Positions 1 through 5,312 of a stretch of 9,920 nt of DNA are shown piece by piece; positions within the stretch are counted from its first letter, which is position 1, and each line of letters begins with the position of its first letter. The DNA comes from Minisyncoccota bacterium (GTDB lineage Bacteria > Patescibacteriota > Minisyncoccia > UBA6257 > HR35). The translations under genes were made by a program, and so were the position numbers. Under the pieces are notes generated by a model. It was not told where the DNA came from, made no database searches, and saw nothing but the letters and a program-made list of their open reading frames with translations. The stretch is taken from assembly GCA_938036275.1 (NCBI GenBank), contig CALHPI010000014.1, forward strand, positions 1 to 9,920, given 5' to 3'.

Positions 1-54
1 TTAATTTGATAAAAATTTCATTAAATTTATTAAATGGGTTAAATTGTAATTATA

Positions 55-100
55 GTGGTAATAAATGGTGAATTGTGGAAAAGTATGTGGAAATTGTGGA
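55..100 (+). promoter_or_regulatory. Phased TGG boxes, probable MraZ autoregulatory operator
   Basis: Five TGG triplets begin at 56, 66, 76, 88 and 97, the last three within GTGGAA. A further TGGG lies at 35. The first three are exactly 10 nt apart. MraZ proteins are known to bind direct repeats of a TGG(G)-type box at about 10-nt spacing upstream of their own gene, so position and pattern fit an MraZ operator. A possible -10 (TATATAAA, 106-113) lies just downstream and TATAAT occurs at 165-170, but neither has a good -35, so the transcription start is not fixed. Confidence 0.55.
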
Positions 101-113
101 AAAGATATATAAA

Positions 114-224
114 CGCGAACTAATGCGAACATCATTATCAACCGCGAACTGGTGCGAACTATCATATAATTCGCGACCATTCGCATCGTCTGCGGTCGTC
201 TGCGTTTAGTCTGCAATAGTCTGA
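114..224 (+). repeat. Word-repeat block (GCGAAC type then GTCTGC type) upstream of mraZ
   Basis: GCGAAC occurs at 115, 125, 144 and 154. The opposite-strand word TTCGC follows at 170 and 180. Then GTCTGC/GTCTGA occurs at 188, 198, 209 and 219. Nearly all intervals are 10-11 nt or about twice that. The block ends 4 nt before the mraZ start codon and is much richer in G+C than its surroundings. Positions 114-160 are the reverse complement of 4306-4352 inside rpe (45 of 47 bases). It has no convincing coding content. Confidence 0.85.
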
Positions 225-228
225 GTTA

Positions 229-660
229 ATGCTTATCGGTGAATTTCGTTACAACATTGATCAGAAGGGAAGATTAATGATTCCAGCAAAGTTTAGAAAT
301 AGATTCGGACTTGAAGCAATTGTTACTAAAGGATTAGAAATATGTCTTTTTGTTTTTCCTAAAGATGAGTGGGAAAAGGTGGTAGAAAAAATTTTGAAAC
401 TTCCAATTAGTCAAGCTAATTCAAGGGCTTTTACCAGACTTATGTTAGCTGGAGCTTACGAAACACCTATCGACAATCAAGGAAGGATTCTGATTCCTGA
501 ATATCTAAGAAAGTATGCCAAACTTCAGAAAAAAGTAGTTATTGTTGGTCTTTATTCAAGAATGGAAGTTTGGGATGAGGAAATTTGGGAGAAATATAAG
601 AAAGAAAGTGAATCTCAAGCTCAAGAAATTGCTGAAAAATTGAGTGATTTGGGGATATAA
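229..660 (+). CDS. mraZ: Transcriptional regulator MraZ
   Basis: MraZ is a DNA-binding ring-forming regulator of the division and cell-wall (dcw) cluster. The 143-residue product has the family's usual length. It shows both SpoVT-AbrB half-domains: the first around residues 5-50 with the motif IDQKGRLMIPAKFR, the second around 77-120 with IDNQGRILIPEYLR. The ATG at 229 places the conserved GEFRYNID directly at the N terminus, so this start is secure. There is no Shine-Dalgarno sequence; a repeat block runs to within 4 nt of the start. The gene leads the cluster and its stop overlaps the rsmH start by one base (TAATG), implying translational coupling. Autoregulation through the TGG boxes at 55-100 is inferred from the family. 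Confidence 0.96.
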   Translation: MLIGEFRYNIDQKGRLMIPAKFRNRFGLEAIVTKGLEICLFVFPKDEWEKVVEKILKLPISQANSRAFTRLMLAGAYETPIDNQGRILIPEYLRKYAKLQKKVVIVGLYSRMEVWDEEIWEKYKKESESQAQEIAEKLSDLGI

Positions 661-1541
661 TGCACTATCCAGTTTTATTAAAAGAAACAATAGAGATTTT
701 AGAACCAAAAGAAAATGAAAACTTTATTGATGCAACTTTTGGCGAAGGTGGGCATAGTTTCGAAATTTTGAAATATACAGGACCAAAAGGGAAAATCTTA
801 GCCTTTGAATGGGATCCTGAACTTTATCAATTAGGGGTCGCAAAAATTAAAAACTTGAAAATGGAAAAAAGAATCAAATTAGTTAATCAGAATTTTAAGA
901 ATATCAAAAGAGTTGTCAAAGAAGAAGGTTTTACTCAAATTAAGGGCGTTGTTTTTGATTTAGGAATTTCTTCTTGGCATTATAAAAAATCAGGTCGCGG
1001 ATTTTCTTTTAAGAATGATGAGCCTTTGGATATGAGGATTAACCCCCAAATAAAAATTACTGCTTTTGAGATCATTAATTATTATTCTTATAAAGATTTG
1101 GTTGAGATTTTTAAAAATTATGGTGAAGAGAAAGAAGCTGAAAGAGTTGCTGAAGCAATTGTTAAAAGAAGAAAAGAGAAAAAAATTGAAAGTTCAAAAG
1201 AGTTGGCTGAGATTGTTGGTCAAGTTAAAAAAATAAAAAAGAAAAAAATTCATCCGGCAACTCAAGTTTTTATGGCTCTTAGAACTTTTATTAACAGTGA
1301 ATTAGAAAATCTAAAAGAAGGAATTAAATCTGCTTATGATGTTTTGGACAAAGGTGGCAAGATTGTTGTTATCAGTTTTCAGGGTTTAGAAGACAAAATT
1401 ATTAAAGAAGTTTTTAAGTTATTAAAAGAAAGGTCGAAAGCTTTAATTATTACTAAAAATGTCATTCGGCCAACTAAAGAAGAAATCTTAAAAAATCCTA
1501 AATCAAGGTCGGCAAAATTAAGAGCTCTTAAAAAACCATGA
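660..1541 (+). CDS. rsmH: 16S rRNA (cytosine(1402)-N(4))-methyltransferase RsmH
   Basis: RsmH (MraW) uses S-adenosylmethionine to N4-methylate C1402 in the decoding centre of 16S rRNA. The 293-residue protein begins with the family signature HYPVLLKETIEIL. It carries the SAM-binding motif DATFGEGGHS (24-33), the FDLGISS motif (99-105) and GRGFSF...PLDMRI (112-127). Further on are HPATQVFMALRTFINSEL, a VISFQGLEDKI segment where many homologues read SFHSLEDR, and the terminal RSAKLRALKK. It starts within the mraZ stop (1-nt overlap) and ends in a 4-nt ATGA overlap with the FtsL-like gene, the usual dcw order. Slightly shorter than common homologues of about 310 residues, with no missing motif. 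Confidence 0.97.
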   Translation: MHYPVLLKETIEILEPKENENFIDATFGEGGHSFEILKYTGPKGKILAFEWDPELYQLGVAKIKNLKMEKRIKLVNQNFKNIKRVVKEEGFTQIKGVVFDLGISSWHYKKSGRGFSFKNDEPLDMRINPQIKITAFEIINYYSYKDLVEIFKNYGEEKEAERVAEAIVKRRKEKKIESSKELAEIVGQVKKIKKKKIHPATQVFMALRTFINSELENLKEGIKSAYDVLDKGGKIVVISFQGLEDKIIKEVFKLLKERSKALIITKNVIRPTKEEILKNPKSRSAKLRALKKP

Positions 1542-1825
1542 GACTTAAAAATAAAAAGAAATATTCGTTAGCACCACCAATAGATTATTGGTTTTTTGTT
1601 TCACTTTTTTTAGCTATTATTTTACTAGTTTTTTCGTTCTTTTTAATCAAAGAAAGGTTGTTTTTGCAGGAAATGAATCTTCTTTTAGAAAAATATAAAA
1701 TTACTCTTAATTCTTTTTCGGGTTTAAATTCAAAATTAGTTAACAGCCATCTCTCTCAACCGACCAACCCTTCCTCCTCAACCGGTATCTTATATCTTAA
1801 ACCAGAAAATTTCTCTCTTCGCTAA
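1538..1825 (+). CDS. FtsL-like bitopic membrane protein
   Basis: This 95-residue protein has a short basic cytoplasmic N terminus (MRLKNKKKYS), one strong transmembrane segment at about 18-37, then a short stretch (about 38-66) compatible with a coiled coil, and a Ser/Pro/Asn-rich tail. That architecture, and its place between rsmH and ftsI, match FtsL, the divisome subunit that works with FtsB and FtsQ to activate septal wall synthesis. FtsL sequences diverge too much for recognition by sequence alone, so the call rests on topology and synteny. It overlaps rsmH by 4 nt (ATGA). Nucleotides about 1746-1786, coding for the tail, are C-rich and nearly G-free, unlike the neighbours. Confidence 0.72.
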   Translation: MRLKNKKKYSLAPPIDYWFFVSLFLAIILLVFSFFLIKERLFLQEMNLLLEKYKITLNSFSGLNSKLVNSHLSQPTNPSSSTGILYLKPENFSLR

Positions 1826-1847
1826 ATTTTAATTGGTTAGCTCTTTA

Positions 1848-3533
1848 ATGAGATTTAAAAAAATAAAAGTCAATTTTTCTTGGTTGTTTTTGTTGGCGAT
1901 GTTGTTTTTATTTTCATTAATAATTTTTAAGCTTTATCTTTTGCAAATAGTTCATTCAACGGGGACTGTTTTTAATGAAAAATTTAAAAAAATTCCACCA
2001 CTAAGAGGTAATATTTATTTACGAGACAAGGATGGTAATTTGTTCCCAGCAGCTCTTTCTTATTATTTATATAATTTATATTTTTATCCTCCTAAAGCAA
2101 AAAACATTGAGGAAGAACTAAAAATTTTATCATCTAAGTTAAACCAACAGTTTCCTCTTGAAGAAATAAAAAAATCTTCAAAAAGTATTATTTTAGCAAA
2201 AGATTTAACTGATAAACAAAAGAAGGAAATTGAGAAATTGAAATTTGATAGCGTCTTTTTTGAAGAGAAAGTTGTTCGCGTTTATCCTTTAGAAAATACT
2301 TTAGCAACAGTTTTAGGTTTCACTCGCTTTGATGAAAAAGAAAATGTTCTCGTTGGTCAGTATGGTTTAGAAAAATATTATGATGAAATTCTCAAAGGCA
2401 AACCTGGTTATCGTAATAATTTTTCTATTATTGAAAATCCTCGTCAGGGTCATGATCTAATTTTAAATATTGATTATTATCTCCAAAGAAAAATAGAAGA
2501 AATTTTAAAGGAAGCTATTGAAAATTTTCGAGCGCAAGGTGGTTTAATTGTTGTCGTTGAAGCAAAAACAGGCAATATCCTTGGTGTCGCTGAACTTCCA
2601 AGTTATAATCCCAATAAATTTAATGAAATCAAAGATTATTCTCTTTTTATTTCTCGATTAAGTAAAAACTATGAACCGGGATCAGTAATGAAACCATTTT
2701 TTTATGCAGCCGCTTTTCAAGAAGGTTTAGTAACACCAACAACAACTTATGAGGATAAAGGCTATGTAGTTTTGAATAATTGGAAAATAGAAAATTTTGA
2801 CAAAAAGGGAAGGGGAATAGTTGATTTAACTACTGCTTTAGAGCAATCTTTAAATACTGGTTCAGTTTATATCTCACAAATTTTGGGGAAAACAAGATTT
2901 TTAAAATATATTAAGGCTTTTCGGTTAGATAAAAAAGCGGAAATTGATTTTCCAATTTTAGAAGAGCCGAATTTTAAAAATTTAATTGATCCGGGAAGAG
3001 AAGTGAATTTTGGAACTGCAAGCTTTGGTCAAGGAGTTGCTTTATCGCCTTTAAATTTAATTCAAGGATTTTTGGCTTTTGTTAATCAAGGAAAAATTTT
3101 AAAATTAAATTTTGTTCGGGAAATATCTTATCCTGATGGCAGTCAAATATTAATCAAACCGCAAATAATTACCCAAGTTTTAAATCAATCAACTTTAGAA
3201 AAAATCTTGCCCATTTTAGAAGGAGTTGTTGAAAACCAAGCTAAGAAAGCTAAAATAAAAGGTTATCGCATTGCTGGAAAAACTGGTTCAGCTTTAATAC
3301 CTGCTGCTAAAGAAAATCCTCAAAATCCTTCTGGTTATACTGATGAAGCAATTACAACTTTTATTGGCTTTTTCCCAGTAAGTAATCCTCAATATATAGT
3401 TTTAGTAAGATTAGATAAACCAGCTAAAGGGCTTTTAGCTTTTGGAACTGCGGCGCCAACATTTAGAAAGGTGGCTGAGTTTTTAATTAATTATTATAAT
3501 ATTGAACCAGATAGATTTAATGAATTGTTGTAG
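1848..3533 (+). CDS. ftsI: Class B penicillin-binding protein FtsI (septal transpeptidase)
   Basis: This is a peptidoglycan transpeptidase that cross-links septal wall with FtsW; the active domain lies outside the membrane. From the ATG at 1848 the protein has 561 residues. It has a membrane anchor at about 10-33 and the class B dimerisation-domain motif PLRGNIYLRDKDG (51-63). The penicilloyl-serine transpeptidase domain has all three catalytic motifs: SVMK with nucleophile S279 and K282, SLN at 334-336, and KTG at 478-480. No PASTA domain follows. A TTG at 1833 would add five residues (MVSSL), but ATG followed by basic MRFKKIK is the more typical start. It lies 22 nt after the FtsL-like gene, in the same operon. 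It could equally be named spoVD/pbpB-type, but gene order favours the division role. Confidence 0.93.
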   Translation: MRFKKIKVNFSWLFLLAMLFLFSLIIFKLYLLQIVHSTGTVFNEKFKKIPPLRGNIYLRDKDGNLFPAALSYYLYNLYFYPPKAKNIEEELKILSSKLNQQFPLEEIKKSSKSIILAKDLTDKQKKEIEKLKFDSVFFEEKVVRVYPLENTLATVLGFTRFDEKENVLVGQYGLEKYYDEILKGKPGYRNNFSIIENPRQGHDLILNIDYYLQRKIEEILKEAIENFRAQGGLIVVVEAKTGNILGVAELPSYNPNKFNEIKDYSLFISRLSKNYEPGSVMKPFFYAAAFQEGLVTPTTTYEDKGYVVLNNWKIENFDKKGRGIVDLTTALEQSLNTGSVYISQILGKTRFLKYIKAFRLDKKAEIDFPILEEPNFKNLIDPGREVNFGTASFGQGVALSPLNLIQGFLAFVNQGKILKLNFVREISYPDGSQILIKPQIITQVLNQSTLEKILPILEGVVENQAKKAKIKGYRIAGKTGSALIPAAKENPQNPSGYTDEAITTFIGFFPVSNPQYIVLVRLDKPAKGLLAFGTAAPTFRKVAEFLINYYNIEPDRFNELL

Positions 3534-3573
3534 AAGATAGTATAATATATCTTACTTTGTAGTAAAATATAGT

Positions 3574-3665
3574 TGTCTGTGTTTATCCGAAGCGTTATAT
3601 TATCCCCATCAATCCGTTGTTAAAAATCTGCGTTAATTCGTTGTTAATAATCCGTGTTAATCCGT
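3574..3665 (+). repeat. Word-repeat block with degenerate 24-nt tandem unit upstream of rpiB
   Basis: After a weak AT hairpin behind ftsI (AAGATA 3534-3539 with TATCTT 3548-3553, no T-run), the gap fills with GTCTGTG and ATCCG words. The clearest part is a 24-nt unit at 3611-3634 repeated at 3635-3658 with 20 of 24 bases identical, plus a 7-nt partial third copy at 3659-3665. Within each unit the ATCCGT-like words are 14 and 10 nt apart. This is the opposite-strand form of the ACGGAT words seen elsewhere in the window. The block stops 3 nt before the rpiB ATG. Confidence 0.8.
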
Positions 3666-3668
3666 AGG

Positions 3669-4130
3669 ATGAAAATTTTTATTGGTGCTGATCATCGAGG
3701 GTTTGAATTAAAAGAATTTTTAAAAGAAAGATTGAAAGAGAATAATATTGACTTTGAAGATTGTGGTAATTTGGTTTATGATACACAAGACGATTATCCA
3801 GATTTCGCTTTTAAGGTAGGTGAAAAAGTAATTAGCGAAAAAAATTCCGTAGGAATTTTGATTTGTGGTTCAGGTGCTGGCGTTTGTTTTGCTGTTAATA
3901 AAGTTAAAGGCGTAAGAGCAAGTGTTATTTATGATGAAAAAATGGCAGAAATAGCTAAAGCTGATGATGATTTAAATGTTTTATGTTTGGCAAGTGATTT
4001 TATAGAGAAAGAAAAGGCATGGAAAATTGTTAAAGTATTTTTAGAGACCTCTTTTAAAAATGAAGAAAAATATTTAAGAAGAATTAAAAAAGTTAGCGAT
4101 TATGAAAACAAAAATTATTCCGGCAATTAA
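3669..4130 (+). CDS. rpiB: RpiB/LacA/LacB-family sugar-phosphate isomerase (ribose 5-phosphate isomerase B)
   Basis: RpiB interconverts ribose 5-phosphate and ribulose 5-phosphate in the non-oxidative pentose-phosphate pathway. The 153-residue protein starts MKIFIGADHRGFELK, where the family has (G)xDHxGxxLK. It also has DYPDFAFKV, the catalytic-cysteine motif ICGSGAG (C66) and the anion-binding NKVKGVRA. The ATG at 3669 puts the first beta strand at the N terminus. An in-frame GTG at 3654 would only add residues read from the repeat block, so I rejected it. Oddity: the usual RxHNDxN motif reads KADDDLN (97-103), so the ring-opening histidine is replaced by Asp99. Function as a true RpiB is therefore likely but not certain. 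It overlaps rpe, the next pathway enzyme, by 29 nt. Confidence 0.88.
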   Translation: MKIFIGADHRGFELKEFLKERLKENNIDFEDCGNLVYDTQDDYPDFAFKVGEKVISEKNSVGILICGSGAGVCFAVNKVKGVRASVIYDEKMAEIAKADDDLNVLCLASDFIEKEKAWKIVKVFLETSFKNEEKYLRRIKKVSDYENKNYSGN

Positions 4131-4881
4131 TGCTCAAAGTTTTGAGGAGATTAAAGAAAAAATAAATATTTTAAAAAATTTAACAAATCATTTTCATTTA
4201 GATGTTGCGAGTAAAGATTTTACCGGTTATGAAACTTGGAAGAACTATAATGATTTACCGCGGATTAATGCGGATATACCGCGGATGGACGCGAATAACT
4301 CGCTAAGTTCGCATAAGTTCGCGGTTGATAATGATGTTCGCATTAGTTCGCGAGAAGGTTCGCAAAAGTTCGCGGTTGAAAATAATGTTCGCAAAAATTC
4401 GCCATTAACATTTGATCTTCATTTAATGATTTCTTTAAAGCCTCAAGAAATTTTAAAATGGGCCAAAGAGAATGTTAAAAGATTGATTTTACATTTGGAA
4501 GCAAGTCAGAATCCTGATGGCCTTTTAAAAATGGCTAAAAAAACTAAAAAAGAGATTTTTTTAGCCTGGTCACCAAATGTTGAATTTGAATTTATTGAAA
4601 AATATTTAAGCTTTGTCAATGGAGTTTTGATTTTGGGAGTAAATCCTGGTAGAGCTGGCCAAAGTTTTTTAGAAAAAACTTATAAGAGAATTGAATTTAT
4701 TAAAGATAAATTAAAGAAAAATCAAAAATTAATGGTTGATGGTGGAGTTAATAAAGAAAATTTTAAAAAAATTTTAAGTTATGAGCCAGATTATATTGTT
4801 ATGGCAAGTGCTATTTATAATACTTCTAATCCAAGAAAGAGTTATTTAGAGTTTTTGAAAGACGCGAATGGTCGCGAATAA
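4102..4881 (+). CDS. rpe: Ribulose-phosphate 3-epimerase family protein with in-frame repeat insertion
   Basis: Rpe epimerises ribulose 5-phosphate to xylulose 5-phosphate in a metal-dependent TIM barrel. Visible motifs are HLD (32-34, first metal ligands), FDLHLM (104-109), LHLEAS (130-135), NPGRAGQSF (181-189, phosphate site) and MVDGGV (211-216, catalytic Asp213). Metal ligands H32, D34, H107 and D213 all appear present. The canonical HxDVMDG segment is altered (HLDVASKDF), so this is a divergent member. Length is 259 residues against the usual 210-225. The excess is a roughly 50-residue insert (53-102) between the second and third strands, translated from word repeats, plus a repeat-derived C-terminal DANGRE. 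Without the insert the length is normal. It overlaps rpiB by 29 nt and probably shares its transcript. Confidence 0.88.
   Translation: MKTKIIPAINAQSFEEIKEKINILKNLTNHFHLDVASKDFTGYETWKNYNDLPRINADIPRMDANNSLSSHKFAVDNDVRISSREGSQKFAVENNVRKNSPLTFDLHLMISLKPQEILKWAKENVKRLILHLEASQNPDGLLKMAKKTKKEIFLAWSPNVEFEFIEKYLSFVNGVLILGVNPGRAGQSFLEKTYKRIEFIKDKLKKNQKLMVDGGVNKENFKKILSYEPDYIVMASAIYNTSNPRKSYLEFLKDANGRE
4258..4407 (+). repeat. In-frame 150-nt word-repeat insertion inside rpe
   Basis: The insert begins with two 21-nt CGCGGAT-type units (4258-4278 and 4279-4299). A GTTCGC-type array follows, with a 37-nt sequence at 4315-4351 recurring at 4366-4402 (32 of 37 identical, period 51 nt = 17 codons). Positions 4306-4352 are the reverse complement of 114-160 upstream of mraZ (45 of 47). 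The block stays open in the rpe frame and encodes residues 53-102, including the repeated peptides KFAVDNDVR and KFAVENNVR. It is richer in G+C than the flanking codons and falls where Rpe has a loop. Confidence 0.9.
4861..4879 (+). repeat. Word repeat forming the 3' end of rpe
   Basis: GCGAAT words at 4864 and 4874, 10 nt apart, encode the last six residues of the Rpe homologue (DANGRE) and run into its TAA stop. The words belong to the TTCGC/GCGAA class seen inside the gene and upstream of mraZ. The tail lies beyond the last expected barrel helix. Confidence 0.65.
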
Positions 4882-4890
4882 ATTCAGTCA

Positions 4891-4915
4891 TTAGTTTTTA
4901 GCCTTTAGCCCTTAG
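4891..4915 (+). repeat. Short degenerate TTTAGCC tandem
   Basis: TTTTTAGCC, TTTAGCC and CTTAGG follow one another 10 nt after the rpe stop. This resembles the other short-word arrays in being tandem and intergenic, but uses a different word and has a shorter period. Only about three copies are present, so it may be chance. Confidence 0.35.
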
Positions 4916-4988
4916 GATTTATCTCTATTTTTAATTGACTTCATTTTTTAAGTTATGATTTGTTTTTAAGGAGTAAGAGAAAATTAAA

Positions 4989-5030
4989 AGTTCTACTAAC
5001 TATTTACGATCGTGAACAGATAGTAGAACT
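4989..5030. repeat. Large imperfect palindrome 1 (centre ACGATCGT)
   Basis: The arms AGTTCTACTA and TAGTAGAACT are perfect inverted repeats at the ends of a 42-nt dyad centred at 5009.5 on ACGATCGT. The interior is partly symmetric. The centre and the CTACTAA arm motif are shared with the two palindromes downstream. It could be a protein-binding dyad, or a hairpin if transcribed. Confidence 0.8.
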
Positions 5031-5050
5031 ACTAGAAGTTAAGTCTATCT

Positions 5051-5086
5051 GTCTACCAAAATTGACGATCGTCAAAGTTAGTAGAC
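5051..5086. repeat. Large imperfect palindrome 2 (centre GACGATCGTC)
   Basis: A 36-nt dyad with arms GTCTAC/GTAGAC and a perfect 14-nt core TTGACGATCGTCAA, centred at 5068.5. It is 33 of 36 identical to the palindrome at 5138-5173 and in the same orientation. Mismatches in the dyad are confined to the junctions between arm and core, suggesting separate conserved outer and inner elements. Confidence 0.85.
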
Positions 5087-5137
5087 GGAAATAATTTCAA
5101 AAATAACGAATTTAATAGGCAAAATAGATATTGTTCT

Positions 5138-5173
5138 GTCTACTAAAATTGACGATCGTCAGAGTTGGTAGAC
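5138..5173. repeat. Large imperfect palindrome 3 (centre GACGATCGTC)
   Basis: A second 36-nt copy of palindrome 2, centred at 5155.5, with outer arms GTCTAC/GTAGAC and core TGACGATCGTCA flanked by AT-rich steps. One arm change (T opposite G) would preserve a wobble pair in RNA. Its centre lies 87 nt from that of palindrome 2; palindromes 1 and 2 are 59 nt apart. The spacing is therefore irregular. Confidence 0.85.
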
Positions 5174-5257
5174 AAAAATTAAAAGTTGAAGGAATTGAAC
5201 ATTGCATTCTAAAATTCATATTTTTTTCTTGATATATAATTTAACTATAAATAGTTT

Positions 5258-5266
5258 TGTTATGAT
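5258..5266 (+). promoter_or_regulatory. Possible extended -10 promoter for pcm
   Basis: TGTTATGAT fits an extended -10 (TGN-TATGAT) 47 nt before the pcm start codon. The candidate -35 (TTTAAC at 5240-5245) is weak. An AT-rich tract with TATATAAT (5233-5240) lies just upstream and is an alternative. A transcript from here would carry the GTCTGCG repeat block in its 5' leader. Confidence 0.35.
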
Positions 5267-5280
5267 CCTTAATTTATATA

Positions 5281-5309
5281 GTCTGCGTCTTGTCTGCTTT
5301 GTCTGCGTA
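5281..5309 (+). repeat. GTCTGC word-repeat block upstream of pcm
   Basis: GTCTGC occurs at 5281, 5292 and 5301 (steps of 11 and 9 nt), the same word and phasing as at 188-224 upstream of mraZ. The block ends 3 nt before the pcm ATG. It would sit in the 5' leader of the mRNA, or at the promoter if transcription starts later. Confidence 0.8.
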
Positions 5310-5312
5310 ACA

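Larger units (their letters stand above)
4882..5200. other. Gene-free AT-rich intergenic region with palindromes
   Basis: I find no supportable coding sequence here. It contains a short degenerate TTTAGCC tandem (4891-4915) and an isolated AAGGAG (4968-4973) with no start codon suitably placed after it. It also holds three large related palindromes (4989-5030, 5051-5086, 5138-5173). A 13-nt direct repeat, AAAATTAAAAGTT, brackets the palindromes at 4980-4992 and 5175-5187, but it is low-complexity and could be chance. No Rho-independent terminator with a T-tract on the + strand is visible. Confidence 0.6.

Noticed and set aside
1..216. Minus-strand open frame of 71 codons across the mraZ upstream region
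   Set aside because: It is made of the AT-rich leader and the repeat block, has low-complexity composition, and has no recognisable protein character.
4935..4959. Promoter from TTGACT (4935-4940) and TATGAT (4954-4959)
   Set aside because: The spacer is only 13 nt, too short for a normal -35/-10 pair.
4968..4973. AAGGAG Shine-Dalgarno-like sequence in the intergenic region
   Set aside because: No start codon at a suitable distance opens a frame longer than a few codons. It is possibly chance or a relic.
4989..5173. CRISPR array or Rho-independent terminators
   Set aside because: There are only three copies at irregular 59 and 87 nt intervals, and no T-run follows the dyads on the + strand. 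Palindrome 1 read on the minus strand is followed by a T-rich run, but no minus-strand gene ends there.
5202..5312. Upstream extension of pcm by 37 residues
   Set aside because: It reads through AT-rich leader and GTCTGC repeats. PCMT proteins begin near the ATG at 5313.
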